Below are positions 1-7,739 of a stretch of 43,755 nucleotides of DNA, piece by piece (the first letter of the stretch is position 1; each line of letters starts with the position of its first letter). Made by a program: the position numbers and the translations under genes. Location of the stretch: positions 1 to 43,755 of the forward strand of contig CAAGGF010000081.1 in the NCBI GenBank assembly GCA_900769325.1. Direction: 5' to 3'. This DNA is from Spirochaetia bacterium. Lineage in GTDB: Bacteria; Spirochaetota; Spirochaetia; Treponematales; Treponemataceae. The notes under the pieces are model-generated. The model saw only the letters and a list, made by a program, of their open reading frames with translations, was not told the DNA's origin and did not search any database.

Positions 1-234
1 AGATATCAACAGAAAAGCTTATTGGCTGCAACAGCAGCAGGCTTAAACCACCTTATAAGCTTTCCTAAAAAAGTCCAAGTTCACTTTGGGCAGGACAATA
101 ATATTGAACGAATATCTTCTTGCAACCATTGCGGATATATAGCAAGAGAAGAAAGTAAAAATAGTAATATTTCACTTACTCATATTATTAATGATTTCTT
201 AGAAGAAAAAGGAATAATCCATGCTACTAAATAA
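1..234 (+). CDS. E1/ThiF-like RiPP protein, C-terminal part (partial)
   Basis: The frame is open from the first base, so this is the 3' end of a gene that starts left of the window. About 77 residues are visible. The pattern of a small helix rich in Ala and Gly, a short beta segment (VQVHFG) and a terminal CNHCGY motif resembles the C-terminus of E1/ThiF/MoeB-fold proteins, where a CxxC pair helps bind zinc. In azol(in)e-forming RiPP clusters an E1-like protein binds the leader peptide and partners the YcaO enzyme, which is exactly the next gene, overlapping by 14 bases. The assignment rests on this short tail plus context. The adenylation domain cannot be examined. It could also be another zinc-tail maturation protein. 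Confidence 0.5.
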   Translation, partial: RYQQKSLLAATAAGLNHLISFPKKVQVHFGQDNNIERISSCNHCGYIAREESKNSNISLTHIINDFLEEKGIIHATK

Positions 235-1522
235 TTTAGAAAAGGTAAAATATAATTATACCCAATTGCTAGGAAGCGGTGTAGGCCTATCAACACCTTT
301 TATAGTTTCTGCAAGCAAAAACTTGTCTAATATCAACTTATTTATTCATCAGCTATCGATTCCGGACTACCATAAAGTAATGTTTAATAATCAAAATTCA
401 AGTTCGTATCATATTGCTGGATATGGTCAGTCATGTGAAGAAACTTTGACAAGAACATTAGGGGAAACTGTCGAAAGATATTCTTTTATGTCATCCTATT
501 ACCTTTTAAAAGATAGAATTATTTCGGATACATATAATAATTTGAAAAAGAATAATTTGGTTTTATCCCTGGATTTAATAAATGTTGTTAACACAAGTGA
601 TCAATATTTTAAAAAACTTGAAGAAAACACTGAATGCGATTGGATATTAGTACACAATTTTCTAAGACAGGAAGATATGTATATCCCGTTCTGTATGGTT
701 GGCTCTAAAAGAAGTTTATGTACACCAATTCCTTCAATGAGTACTGGAACAGCAACCCACATTACAGAAAAAAAAGCTTTGATAAATGCTTTATCTGAAG
801 CTTATCAATTAGATGCATTTATGCATGCTTGGTATGGAAATAAAAAACTTAAGCAGGTCAATTTAAACAATAAATTTTCCTCTAGTTTTAATTCAATTAT
901 CAATAAAACTTTTAAAAATAAAGATGATGTCGAAATAATTGTACTTGAAAACACCTTTAGAGATACAAAGTTCAAAAACTTTATTACAATAATAAAAAGT
1001 AAAAATGGCAAATACCCTTATTGTTCAGTTGGTATACAAGGCGGACTCAATTATGAATACGCCATACTTAGATCTATAATGGAAGCAACAGCAATCTATG
1101 TAAATCTTCAAGGATTTTATTTATATGAATTTGATAATGTAAATAAAATAGATCTCAAATATACATCTAATAGTTATAACTTAGATGATCCATTTATTTT
1201 CTGGAGCAATTTTAATGATTTATCATTAAAAGAAAAAAAATTAAATTCGATAATCTCTGATGAAATTATCGAATTTGAAAATTCGGATAGTCTTTCTGAA
1301 GATGATGAACTAGCTGAGCTTCTGAAAATTGCCAAAAACGAACTTTCTTATCTTTTTATTTTAGATATAACACCAAGTGAATTAAAAAAATATGGATATA
1401 GCACAATCAGAATTATAGCTCCTGAATTATTGCCTATGTGTTTCCCTGTTTTACCATATATTAATCATCCTAATTTTCCTCAAGGAGGTGATGATGAGCT
1501 TTTCCCTCACCCACTTCCTTGA
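221..1522 (+). CDS. YcaO-family cyclodehydratase (TOMM/azoline RiPP biosynthesis)
   Basis: This 433-residue protein shows the YcaO hallmarks. GETVERYSF at about residues 80-88 matches the first nucleotide/Mg motif, ALSEAYQLDAF at about 189-199 the second, and ILRSIMEATAIY at about 282-293 the third. It ends in PHPLP, the PxPxP tail typical of azoline-forming cyclodehydratases. YcaO enzymes use ATP to activate backbone amides of a precursor peptide, closing Cys, Ser or Thr side chains into thiazolines or oxazolines in the cytoplasm. The second motif carries Gln-Leu-Asp where many members have Glu-Arg-Asp, a variation also seen, I believe, in streptolysin-type enzymes. The ATG lies inside the end of the preceding E1-like frame, after AAGGA. 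The substrate peptide is not visible in the window. Confidence 0.88.
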   Translation: MLLNNLEKVKYNYTQLLGSGVGLSTPFIVSASKNLSNINLFIHQLSIPDYHKVMFNNQNSSSYHIAGYGQSCEETLTRTLGETVERYSFMSSYYLLKDRIISDTYNNLKKNNLVLSLDLINVVNTSDQYFKKLEENTECDWILVHNFLRQEDMYIPFCMVGSKRSLCTPIPSMSTGTATHITEKKALINALSEAYQLDAFMHAWYGNKKLKQVNLNNKFSSSFNSIINKTFKNKDDVEIIVLENTFRDTKFKNFITIIKSKNGKYPYCSVGIQGGLNYEYAILRSIMEATAIYVNLQGFYLYEFDNVNKIDLKYTSNSYNLDDPFIFWSNFNDLSLKEKKLNSIISDEIIEFENSDSLSEDDELAELLKIAKNELSYLFILDITPSELKKYGYSTIRIIAPELLPMCFPVLPYINHPNFPQGGDDELFPHPLP

Positions 1523-2108
1523 TTTTAATATTTTAATATTGTCAATGTTTCCTTGGATAAAAGGATTTTTAGTAGAGAAGAAAATTTCAAAAGCTACATT
1601 TTCCACAGCTTTTATATCTACTTCTATTTTTTTATTCATATACATGTATTTCACAAAAGCTAACTTTATCAAAAATATTTTTTCGTCTTTATCTATAAGG
1701 GAAATATTGATATCAATCATGATTTCACTTTTGTGTATTGGTATTGAAATTGTAATATTTTTATTAAAATATAAAAAAATAACTTTTCTAAAAATTGAAA
1801 AAGATTGTTTTACAGTATTCCTTCTCCTGACATTAATTATTCCAGCTATTGAAGAATTTATTTTCAGAGGTTGTATTTATTGCATTTGTGAAGAATATTT
1901 TAATACAAAACTTCCTTTTATTTTTATATCATCTGTTTGTTTTGGATTAAATCATATAATTTATCCTAAAATAAATATTTTCACAAAGTTTATCTGGGGC
2001 ATTTTACTTAGTTTAGAATTTATTTTTTTTAATAACTTGTTTTGTACAATTATTACTCATATCTTATGCAACCTTTTTATTTATTTTATGGGGAAAAAAC
2101 AGAAATGA
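1494..2108 (+). CDS. CPBP (CAAX/Abi) family intramembrane protease
   Basis: The protein has about 204 residues and is strongly hydrophobic with five to seven membrane spans. EEFIFRG near residues 119-125 and GLNHIIYP near 150 match the EExxxR and FxxxH-type active-site motifs of CPBP glutamic intramembrane proteases. In bacteriocin clusters such proteins (SagE in the streptolysin system) act as self-immunity factors or leader-peptide processing proteases. Here it directly follows YcaO and overlaps its end. The strong AGGAGG at 1483-1488 favours the ATG at 1494 over the GTG/ATG at 1488 and 1491. The role as protease or immunity factor is inferred from family and context. Confidence 0.8.
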   Translation: MSFSLTHFLDFNILILSMFPWIKGFLVEKKISKATFSTAFISTSIFLFIYMYFTKANFIKNIFSSLSIREILISIMISLLCIGIEIVIFLLKYKKITFLKIEKDCFTVFLLLTLIIPAIEEFIFRGCIYCICEEYFNTKLPFIFISSVCFGLNHIIYPKINIFTKFIWGILLSLEFIFFNNLFCTIITHILCNLFIYFMGKKQK

Positions 2109-2755
2109 ATTATATTATTTTCGGATTAGTTTTAATTTTTATATTTAATTCTATTACATTCTTTATAGAAAAAAAATATATTATCAATGTACAATTTATA
2201 AAAAAAATTTCTTTTTCTATTTATTTACTTTTATTTATTCTGCTCTATACAATTAATTTTTCACATTTAGATATATTTATAAAAAAATTATCATTCATGG
2301 ATTTATTGTTTGTATATTTTTCATTTATATTTTTTTATCAATTTTGTGGTTTAATTAAAATTCTAAGCCAGAATAAAATAGAATATATTTTCAATATTAA
2401 TAAAAATAAATTATTTGCAGATATATTTGATATTATCCATCTATTGTTATTTACATCGATAATTTTTCCTGTTTTAGATTTAAAATTTAATCAAGCAGAT
2501 TTCCTTCTAATGTTTTTTATAACTCTAACATACTTTTTGGATATTTTATTAGAAGCGAAAAATAATATTTTAAATATAAAACTAAATATAATTATTGAAA
2601 ATTCAATTCGCTGCTTTTTCTCTTTGGTAGTTCATCAAGCATGCCAGAATTTGTTTGTAGTTTTTTTATTTATTCTAATAACTAAGATTTATGACTATTA
2701 TAAATTTACCGGCTTTACACAATTCATAAAGGAGTTAAAGAAATATGAAAAATAG
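2105..2755 (+). CDS. Multi-span membrane protein, possible inactive CPBP relative
   Basis: The predicted 216-residue protein is almost wholly made of hydrophobic helices, perhaps six or seven, separated by Lys/Asn-rich loops. It starts at an ATGA overlap with the preceding CPBP protease gene, which points to translational coupling. No family is recognised with certainty. Its size, position and a late helix containing VVHQACQNLF recall the final His/Asn helix of CPBP proteases, but there is no EExxxR motif. It may be a catalytically dead sister of the preceding gene, an immunity protein or a partner subunit. It is extremely AT-rich. Confidence 0.6.
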   Translation: MNYIIFGLVLIFIFNSITFFIEKKYIINVQFIKKISFSIYLLLFILLYTINFSHLDIFIKKLSFMDLLFVYFSFIFFYQFCGLIKILSQNKIEYIFNINKNKLFADIFDIIHLLLFTSIIFPVLDLKFNQADFLLMFFITLTYFLDILLEAKNNILNIKLNIIIENSIRCFFSLVVHQACQNLFVVFLFILITKIYDYYKFTGFTQFIKELKKYEK

Positions 2756-3509
2756 AATCCTTATTTTAATTTTACTAAATCTTTTAACATTTTCTTATGC
2801 AAATGAATGTATTGATATGCAGTCGTTCAGAAAATGTAAAATATCATTTTATTGCAACGACAATATAACGGAAGTTCAAAAAAACATTCAGGAAAATCTT
2901 AATTTTCTCTCTAGCCAGAAAGAAAATCTTTCCGAGGAATTATATCTAACTTTGGAAAATAATTTAGTAATAGAGAAAATAAATTTTACTCCAGAAACGG
3001 ACGAATCAAAAAAAGAAATTTACTTATTGATAAATAATCAATCTGTTAAAAATGATCTTTTTATAAAAGATAAAAATATTAAAAAGTTATCCAATGAATA
3101 TTTGGTATCAATAGCTGATTTAAAAACTCGAATGCTGAATTTTTTGACTTCTACTAAAATGTATTCAGAATCAATGGCAATAAAAGATTTATATTTGACT
3201 GCTTTAAAGAATAATAAAAAATTTTCCAATGCCTTACTTGGTTATGGTCTCTGGTTATATTTTGCTCCTCCGATAGTAGGAGGAGGCCATCAGGAATCAC
3301 TGAAAAAAATCATTGAAGCTGAAAAAAACGCTGTCTTTGATGAAGATTTATATTTTATCCTGCTTTATAAAAGTCAGCTTTTATTTGTAATGAACCGCAT
3401 AGATGAATATAAAAAGACTCTTGAAAAAGCACATAATTTGATTCCTTCAGAAGTATTTATAAAAGACATTGAGAAAATAAATGAAAAAGGTACTGTTTTT
3501 TTTGATTAA
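2745..3509 (+). CDS. Secreted helical-repeat (TPR-like) protein
   Basis: A signal peptide (MKNRILILILLNLLTFSYA) with probable cleavage near residue 20 is followed by about 235 mostly helical residues. The C-terminal half carries helix pairs of tetratricopeptide character, including a segment around YFAPPIVGGG and a closing AHNLIPSE motif like the end of a TPR unit. A similar layout is seen in the next gene and in the protein at 37818-38546, so these look like members of one spirochaetal family of secreted repeat proteins. It probably sits in the periplasm and mediates protein contacts for the neighbouring export system. The start overlaps the preceding gene by 11 bases, with AAAGGAG upstream. 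The function is not known. Confidence 0.65.
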   Translation: MKNRILILILLNLLTFSYANECIDMQSFRKCKISFYCNDNITEVQKNIQENLNFLSSQKENLSEELYLTLENNLVIEKINFTPETDESKKEIYLLINNQSVKNDLFIKDKNIKKLSNEYLVSIADLKTRMLNFLTSTKMYSESMAIKDLYLTALKNNKKFSNALLGYGLWLYFAPPIVGGGHQESLKKIIEAEKNAVFDEDLYFILLYKSQLLFVMNRIDEYKKTLEKAHNLIPSEVFIKDIEKINEKGTVFFD

Positions 3510-4203
3510 TATTTTTCTGGGAGCACTATCTTTATTTTCAGAAGAAAAATTAAATCTTGAACTTTTAGAAAAATATTATACTGCAGAAAATATTCCAGAA
3601 ACTGAGATTCTTGATTTTTATTCTAAATACAAAAATATTTATACGAACAATAAAAGTCAAGAAAATCTAATAGAATATATAAAAGCCTGTACTTTACTAT
3701 CGACACTATATTCATCCGGTGAAATTCCTGAATGGCAGTCTGAAATTGAATCAGTAAATCAAAACCTTCAAAATGAAATAAAAAAATATCCTTTTTCTTC
3801 AATAGGATTAATGGCATATGCTGATTATGTTTATTCTGAATTTTCATGGAAAAAAGAAACAACCTACAATATTTTTGTGCTACCCAATATATATAGAAAA
3901 ATAATTAATCTGGACAAGACAAATGAAGAAGCTTTGGTAAAACTTGCCCTCTGGTATATTACGGCAAGCAACTATTTTACATCAAACTGGAATTCGTTTA
4001 TCGCAAAGCAGGAAAGAAAAATTGAAATTTTATCGAATCCGGATAAATTCAATGGATATTTATTATATTCAATGTTCTATATGAAAAAATATGATGTAAA
4101 AAAAGGAATGATGTATTTGAATAAAGCAAGAGAATTATATCCTGAAAATCCACTTACATTCATCATAGAACAAAATTATAAGAACGGAAAAATCGGATGG
4201 TAA
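3481..4203 (+). CDS. Secreted helical-repeat (TPR-like) protein
   Basis: This 240-residue protein has an N-terminal signal peptide (hydrophobic stretch to about residue 20, ending near LSLFSEE). Helical repeats follow; the last (MYLNKARELYPENPLTFI, near 218-235) is a convincing TPR-type helix pair. The gene starts inside the end of the previous secreted protein (29-base overlap) and ends one base before the ABC ATPase, so the three are probably co-translated. Organisation resembles its upstream neighbour, which suggests an old tandem duplication now diverged. A periplasmic scaffold role for the transporter or peptide maturation complex is inference only. Confidence 0.65.
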   Translation: MKKVLFFLINIFLGALSLFSEEKLNLELLEKYYTAENIPETEILDFYSKYKNIYTNNKSQENLIEYIKACTLLSTLYSSGEIPEWQSEIESVNQNLQNEIKKYPFSSIGLMAYADYVYSEFSWKKETTYNIFVLPNIYRKIINLDKTNEEALVKLALWYITASNYFTSNWNSFIAKQERKIEILSNPDKFNGYLLYSMFYMKKYDVKKGMMYLNKARELYPENPLTFIIEQNYKNGKIGW

Positions 4204-4204
4204 T

Positions 4205-4888
4205 ATGTTAATAGTAAAAAATCTTACAAAAACTTATTCGCTAGAAAAACAAAAATATTATGCAAATAAAGATATAAATTTTTCAGTTACAGATGGAAAA
4301 ATGGTCTGGATTTATGGTAATTCAGGTTCTGGAAAAACAACTTTGTTGAATATGATTTCTGGTCTGGATGTAGCCGATCAAGGAAGTGTTCAATGGAACG
4401 AAATTGATATTTTAAGTCTTTCCAGCAATCAGCGTGCTGACTTCAGATTAAAAAATATGGGGCTTGTCTTTCAGTTTTTTGATATGATTAAAACTCAAAG
4501 TGTTTTTTCTAATGTTTCCATTCCGTTAAAGCTTTTAAATAAAAACAAAAGTGAAATTAATAAAAAAGTTTATTCTGCATTAGAATTATTCGGAATAGAA
4601 AAATTATCCAATAAAAAACCAAACAGTTTGTCAGGCGGTGAAAGACAAAGAGCCGCCATCGCAAGGGCAATTATAACAAATCCAAAAATATTAATTGCAG
4701 ATGAAATTACAGCCAGTCTTGATACAGAAATGTCAAAAAAAGTTTATAAAATTTTAAAAGAATATATTGTAAAAAATAACTGCACTGGAATCTTTGTTTC
4801 CCATGATCCATTGATAAGAGAATTTGCAGATGATATTTATGTAATGAAAAACGGGAGTTTAATAAAAGAAAATGAAATTGTTGATTAA
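4205..4888 (+). CDS. ABC transporter ATP-binding protein (LolD/MacB type)
   Basis: A single 227-residue ATPase domain. Walker A GNSGSGKTT is at about residues 38-46, the signature LSGGERQR at about 141-148, Walker B with catalytic Glu (LIADEITASLD) at about 164-174, and the switch His in SHDP near 198. The size and sequence are those of the LolD/MacB/FtsE group, which power FtsX-type permeases that move lipoproteins or peptides from the inner membrane instead of importing solutes. The next gene is such a permease and overlaps by 17 bases. With the RiPP genes upstream, the likely task is export of, or immunity to, the modified peptide. Confidence 0.92.
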   Translation: MLIVKNLTKTYSLEKQKYYANKDINFSVTDGKMVWIYGNSGSGKTTLLNMISGLDVADQGSVQWNEIDILSLSSNQRADFRLKNMGLVFQFFDMIKTQSVFSNVSIPLKLLNKNKSEINKKVYSALELFGIEKLSNKKPNSLSGGERQRAAIARAIITNPKILIADEITASLDTEMSKKVYKILKEYIVKNNCTGIFVSHDPLIREFADDIYVMKNGSLIKENEIVD

Positions 4889-6044
4889 TCTAGCGTGGAG
4901 CAATCTATGGTACAATAAAAAAAGGACTATACTTCAGTTTCTCTTAATTTTAATAACTTTAACAGCTTTAATTTTGTATAAGGGCTACATTGATTATTCA
5001 AAAGAGGGAATGGCATTAGGTTTTATTGAAAAAAGCGGACATTTACAGATAAAGTCTAAAAACTCTGAATATTTAAGTCCAAAAGATTTAAATAAACTCT
5101 TTTCAAATTTAAATGAAAAAACTGAAGTTAGTAAACTTGAAGCGGTTTTGAAATTTTCTGGCATTATAGGTAATGAAAATACATCAACTATTTTTTGGGG
5201 TGAGGCTTATGATAATCCTGATAAGAAATACGGCGTTTGTGAAGGCACACCTGTTTTTCCAAATTCTGAAAATCTTGTTTTAGGAAAAGCTCTTGCAGAT
5301 AATCTTGGGATTAATTCTCCTGATGAATATGTGAATATTCTGACAAACTCTCCCAATTCAGGTATGTCTTTAAGTTCTTTCTCTGTCTCAGGTTTTACCG
5401 ATACAGGAATTCCAGAAAATGACGCCGGTTTAGTAATTGCTTCAAGACAAACTATAATAGATTTTTTAGATGAGGAGAATATAGCGTCACATATCCAGGT
5501 TTTTCTGAAAAAAAATAAAGATTTGAAGAGTTTTGATAGTGCCATAAAGGAAGAGTTTCCAGAATATGAAATCAAAAATTGGATTGAATTAAATCCTTCT
5601 TATAATCAGGTTAATTCCATGAACGAAATGCAATACAAAGTTGTAAGCATAATTATGTGTATTCTGGTTTTTGTTTCTTTGACACAATCTTTATCAACTG
5701 CATTTAACGAAAGACTTTATGAATTTGGAATGCTAGAATCGATAGGATTAAAAAAAATAAAAATTTCTTTGATGCTATATATCGAAGTTCTATTTTTAGT
5801 AATTATCGGTGTAATTTTAGGTTTATTTTTTTCAGAAATAACTAATTTAATTATCAGAGCTTGCAATATAGAGTTTATTCCTCCGGGATATTCCTCTGGA
5901 TTTAAACTTAATTTTTATATAACAAAGCTAAATATTTTAAGCTCAATAGCATTTATTTTTGTTACCTGTTTTTTAGCTATTTTAATTCCAATCAAAAATG
6001 TATTGCGCAATACTGTTGTAAATTTAATGAATCGTCCGGAGTAA
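4872..6044 (+). CDS. FtsX-like ABC transporter permease (LolC/E, MacB type)
   Basis: The 390-residue protein has one N-terminal membrane span (about residues 15-35), a large extracytoplasmic domain (about 40-255) and three C-terminal spans (about 260-280, 305-330 and 352-378). This is the four-helix layout of FtsX/LolC/MacB permeases. The C-terminal block with MLESIGLKKIKI is the typical coupling region that contacts the ATPase. Together with the preceding ATPase it forms a mechanotransmission-type ABC system acting on substrates on the periplasmic face. A LolA-like protein follows directly, which supports a role in moving an envelope-bound substrate toward the outer membrane. The start codon lies inside the ATPase gene. 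Confidence 0.9.
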   Translation: MKLLINLAWSNLWYNKKRTILQFLLILITLTALILYKGYIDYSKEGMALGFIEKSGHLQIKSKNSEYLSPKDLNKLFSNLNEKTEVSKLEAVLKFSGIIGNENTSTIFWGEAYDNPDKKYGVCEGTPVFPNSENLVLGKALADNLGINSPDEYVNILTNSPNSGMSLSSFSVSGFTDTGIPENDAGLVIASRQTIIDFLDEENIASHIQVFLKKNKDLKSFDSAIKEEFPEYEIKNWIELNPSYNQVNSMNEMQYKVVSIIMCILVFVSLTQSLSTAFNERLYEFGMLESIGLKKIKISLMLYIEVLFLVIIGVILGLFFSEITNLIIRACNIEFIPPGYSSGFKLNFYITKLNILSSIAFIFVTCFLAILIPIKNVLRNTVVNLMNRPE

Positions 6045-6048
6045 AAAA

Positions 6049-6765
6049 ATGAAAAAATATAGTTTGACATTAATCCTTATATCAATTGCAATGACTCTAT
6101 TCGCTGATGAAGAGCCATTATTTTTTAAGGAATTTATTACAATAAACAATGCCTTTATCGGAAAATCTGTAATTGCTGAGCAAACATTAACTACTTATGA
6201 TTTAGAAAAGAATAAAGCGGAAAAACTAGAAGCGGTCAGCTTTTTCTCAGGTGAATCACAATTAACATATTTTGATAAAAGTTATTTTCTTGGAACAAAT
6301 GCAGGTTATTGGATTATTAATAATCGCATGAAAACTCCATTAAAAGTTTCTGGAAATTATCAGGTTCAGCAGCTTGAAATTCAAGATATTTTGCGTATTG
6401 ATTTCGAAAAAGATTATTTAATAGAAAAAAACGAAAACAATTGTGTTTATTTGAGTAGAACCAATAAAAAAATCGTATATCCATTTTTGGAAGTAACAAA
6501 ACTTTCAGATTCTAAATATGAGATTCTTTTTAAGGACAAAAACGGAAAAAACATAAAACGAGCCATTTACAAAAATGGATATATTTCAGGATATAACTGT
6601 TTTTATGAAATAGAAATTTATGATCTAATTTTCAATAAAAACACATATTTTGTATATACTACAAATCTTGTAAAAGAACAGAAATTGCCAGCCTCACTAT
6701 TCAATCAAAATCAAATGCATAATTTAATTACTTTCATTAAACAAAATGGACTTATTACAGAATGA
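6049..6765 (+). CDS. LolA-like outer-membrane lipoprotein-sorting protein
   Basis: After a signal peptide (to about residue 20, ALA-like end TLFADEE) come about 215 residues of alternating beta strands without membrane helices. The pattern of YFLGTNAGYWIINN, LRIDFEKDY and a late block resembling LTKLSDSKYEILFKD resembles LolA-like proteins annotated as lipoprotein-sorting factors. These carry acylated or hydrophobic cargo across the periplasm in a half-barrel cavity. Its position four bases after the FtsX permease makes it a natural periplasmic partner for that transporter. The family call is made on layout and key blocks, so it is less certain than the transporter genes. Confidence 0.68.
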   Translation: MKKYSLTLILISIAMTLFADEEPLFFKEFITINNAFIGKSVIAEQTLTTYDLEKNKAEKLEAVSFFSGESQLTYFDKSYFLGTNAGYWIINNRMKTPLKVSGNYQVQQLEIQDILRIDFEKDYLIEKNENNCVYLSRTNKKIVYPFLEVTKLSDSKYEILFKDKNGKNIKRAIYKNGYISGYNCFYEIEIYDLIFNKNTYFVYTTNLVKEQKLPASLFNQNQMHNLITFIKQNGLITE

Positions 6766-7739
6766 AACGAATAGTTTTTTGCTTAATTTGTTTAATATTC
6801 TGTATACCGTCCTTTTCATTAAATTTTGGTTTTGAAATAAATCAAGAAACAGTTTTCTCTGAAAAAACAGAATATATTCCAGCTTTTTTTGATAATACTC
6901 AGACGGATGTTTTTGTCAATTTTTCTCACTCATTTAAAAATTGTTTATTGGCAATTTATCCAAATTTATGTTTCAAAGATGAAAATTTATATTTCAATAT
7001 TTATAAATGTAAATTTAATCTTTTTTTTGATAACTTTGCTTTTTTTCTGGGTAAAGATACTTTTTATTATGGAAATGGAACTTTTGAAAACTTATCAACA
7101 CCTCAAAGTATTACAATCAGAGATAAAGATGATAATTCCTGGTATACAAAGTACGATTTGTTTTTTATGGGGCAAACAATTTCTTTAGGGGCTCTTCTCG
7201 ATAAAAAAATTGACTACTACAAAGCGCCGTCTTATTTTAATCCATTTGTAACTATCAATCTTAACAGCGCTTATTTTAATTTAATTTATACCATTGATTA
7301 TTTATTAACAGAAAATGATTCTCTAAAAAACTCTTTAGAATTAGATTTTCTTTCAGCTAAAGATTTGTCTTTATATTCAACATTAAGCTATATTTCAAAC
7401 TTTTCAGAAGAAAACGATTTAAAGTGCAATATTGGCATTTCTAAGGCATTTATTTTTAAGGATTTTATTATTTCCCCATTATGCGAGTTTGATTACAATT
7501 TTACGAATAATAATCTTGGTTCACTTTTTAATGTACACTCAGAGTTTTATGATTTTCTTAATCTTGAGGCAGGAATTTCATATTCGAATTCAGATGAGGA
7601 TAATCTTAACTTAAGAATAAAAATCGATTTCTATCTTAAATCTAGTTCCATGCAAGTTTTATATCAATCACAGAATTTATTAAAGAAAGAAAAAATGAAT
7701 AAAGGATATCTTTCAGTTGGAGTAAAATATGAGATTTAA
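6762..7739 (+). CDS. Secreted beta-rich protein, probable outer-membrane beta-barrel
   Basis: The 325-residue product has a clear signal peptide (MKRIVFCLICLIFCIPSFS). The remainder is dominated by alternating hydrophobic/polar strands rich in aromatic residues (for example FDNFAFFLGKDTFYYGNG) and ends in a strand (YLSVGVKYEI) that would suit an outer-membrane barrel. No family is recognised. The gene begins at an ATGA overlap with the LolA-like gene and ends inside the next gene, so it belongs to the same operon. An outer-membrane exit channel or a receptor for the peptide system is plausible, but not shown by sequence alone. Confidence 0.65.
   Translation: MKRIVFCLICLIFCIPSFSLNFGFEINQETVFSEKTEYIPAFFDNTQTDVFVNFSHSFKNCLLAIYPNLCFKDENLYFNIYKCKFNLFFDNFAFFLGKDTFYYGNGTFENLSTPQSITIRDKDDNSWYTKYDLFFMGQTISLGALLDKKIDYYKAPSYFNPFVTINLNSAYFNLIYTIDYLLTENDSLKNSLELDFLSAKDLSLYSTLSYISNFSEENDLKCNIGISKAFIFKDFIISPLCEFDYNFTNNNLGSLFNVHSEFYDFLNLEAGISYSNSDEDNLNLRIKIDFYLKSSSMQVLYQSQNLLKKEKMNKGYLSVGVKYEI

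Noticed and set aside
805..1011. Minus-strand frame inside the YcaO gene as a possible small peptide gene
   Set aside because: It lies wholly within a well-supported gene, has no ribosome site and reads as complement of AT-rich codons; the same holds for the frame at 1451-1720.
6889..7188. 99-codon plus-strand frame overlapping the barrel gene
   Set aside because: It is out of frame within a signal-peptide protein of consistent composition, lacks a ribosome site and looks like a shadow.
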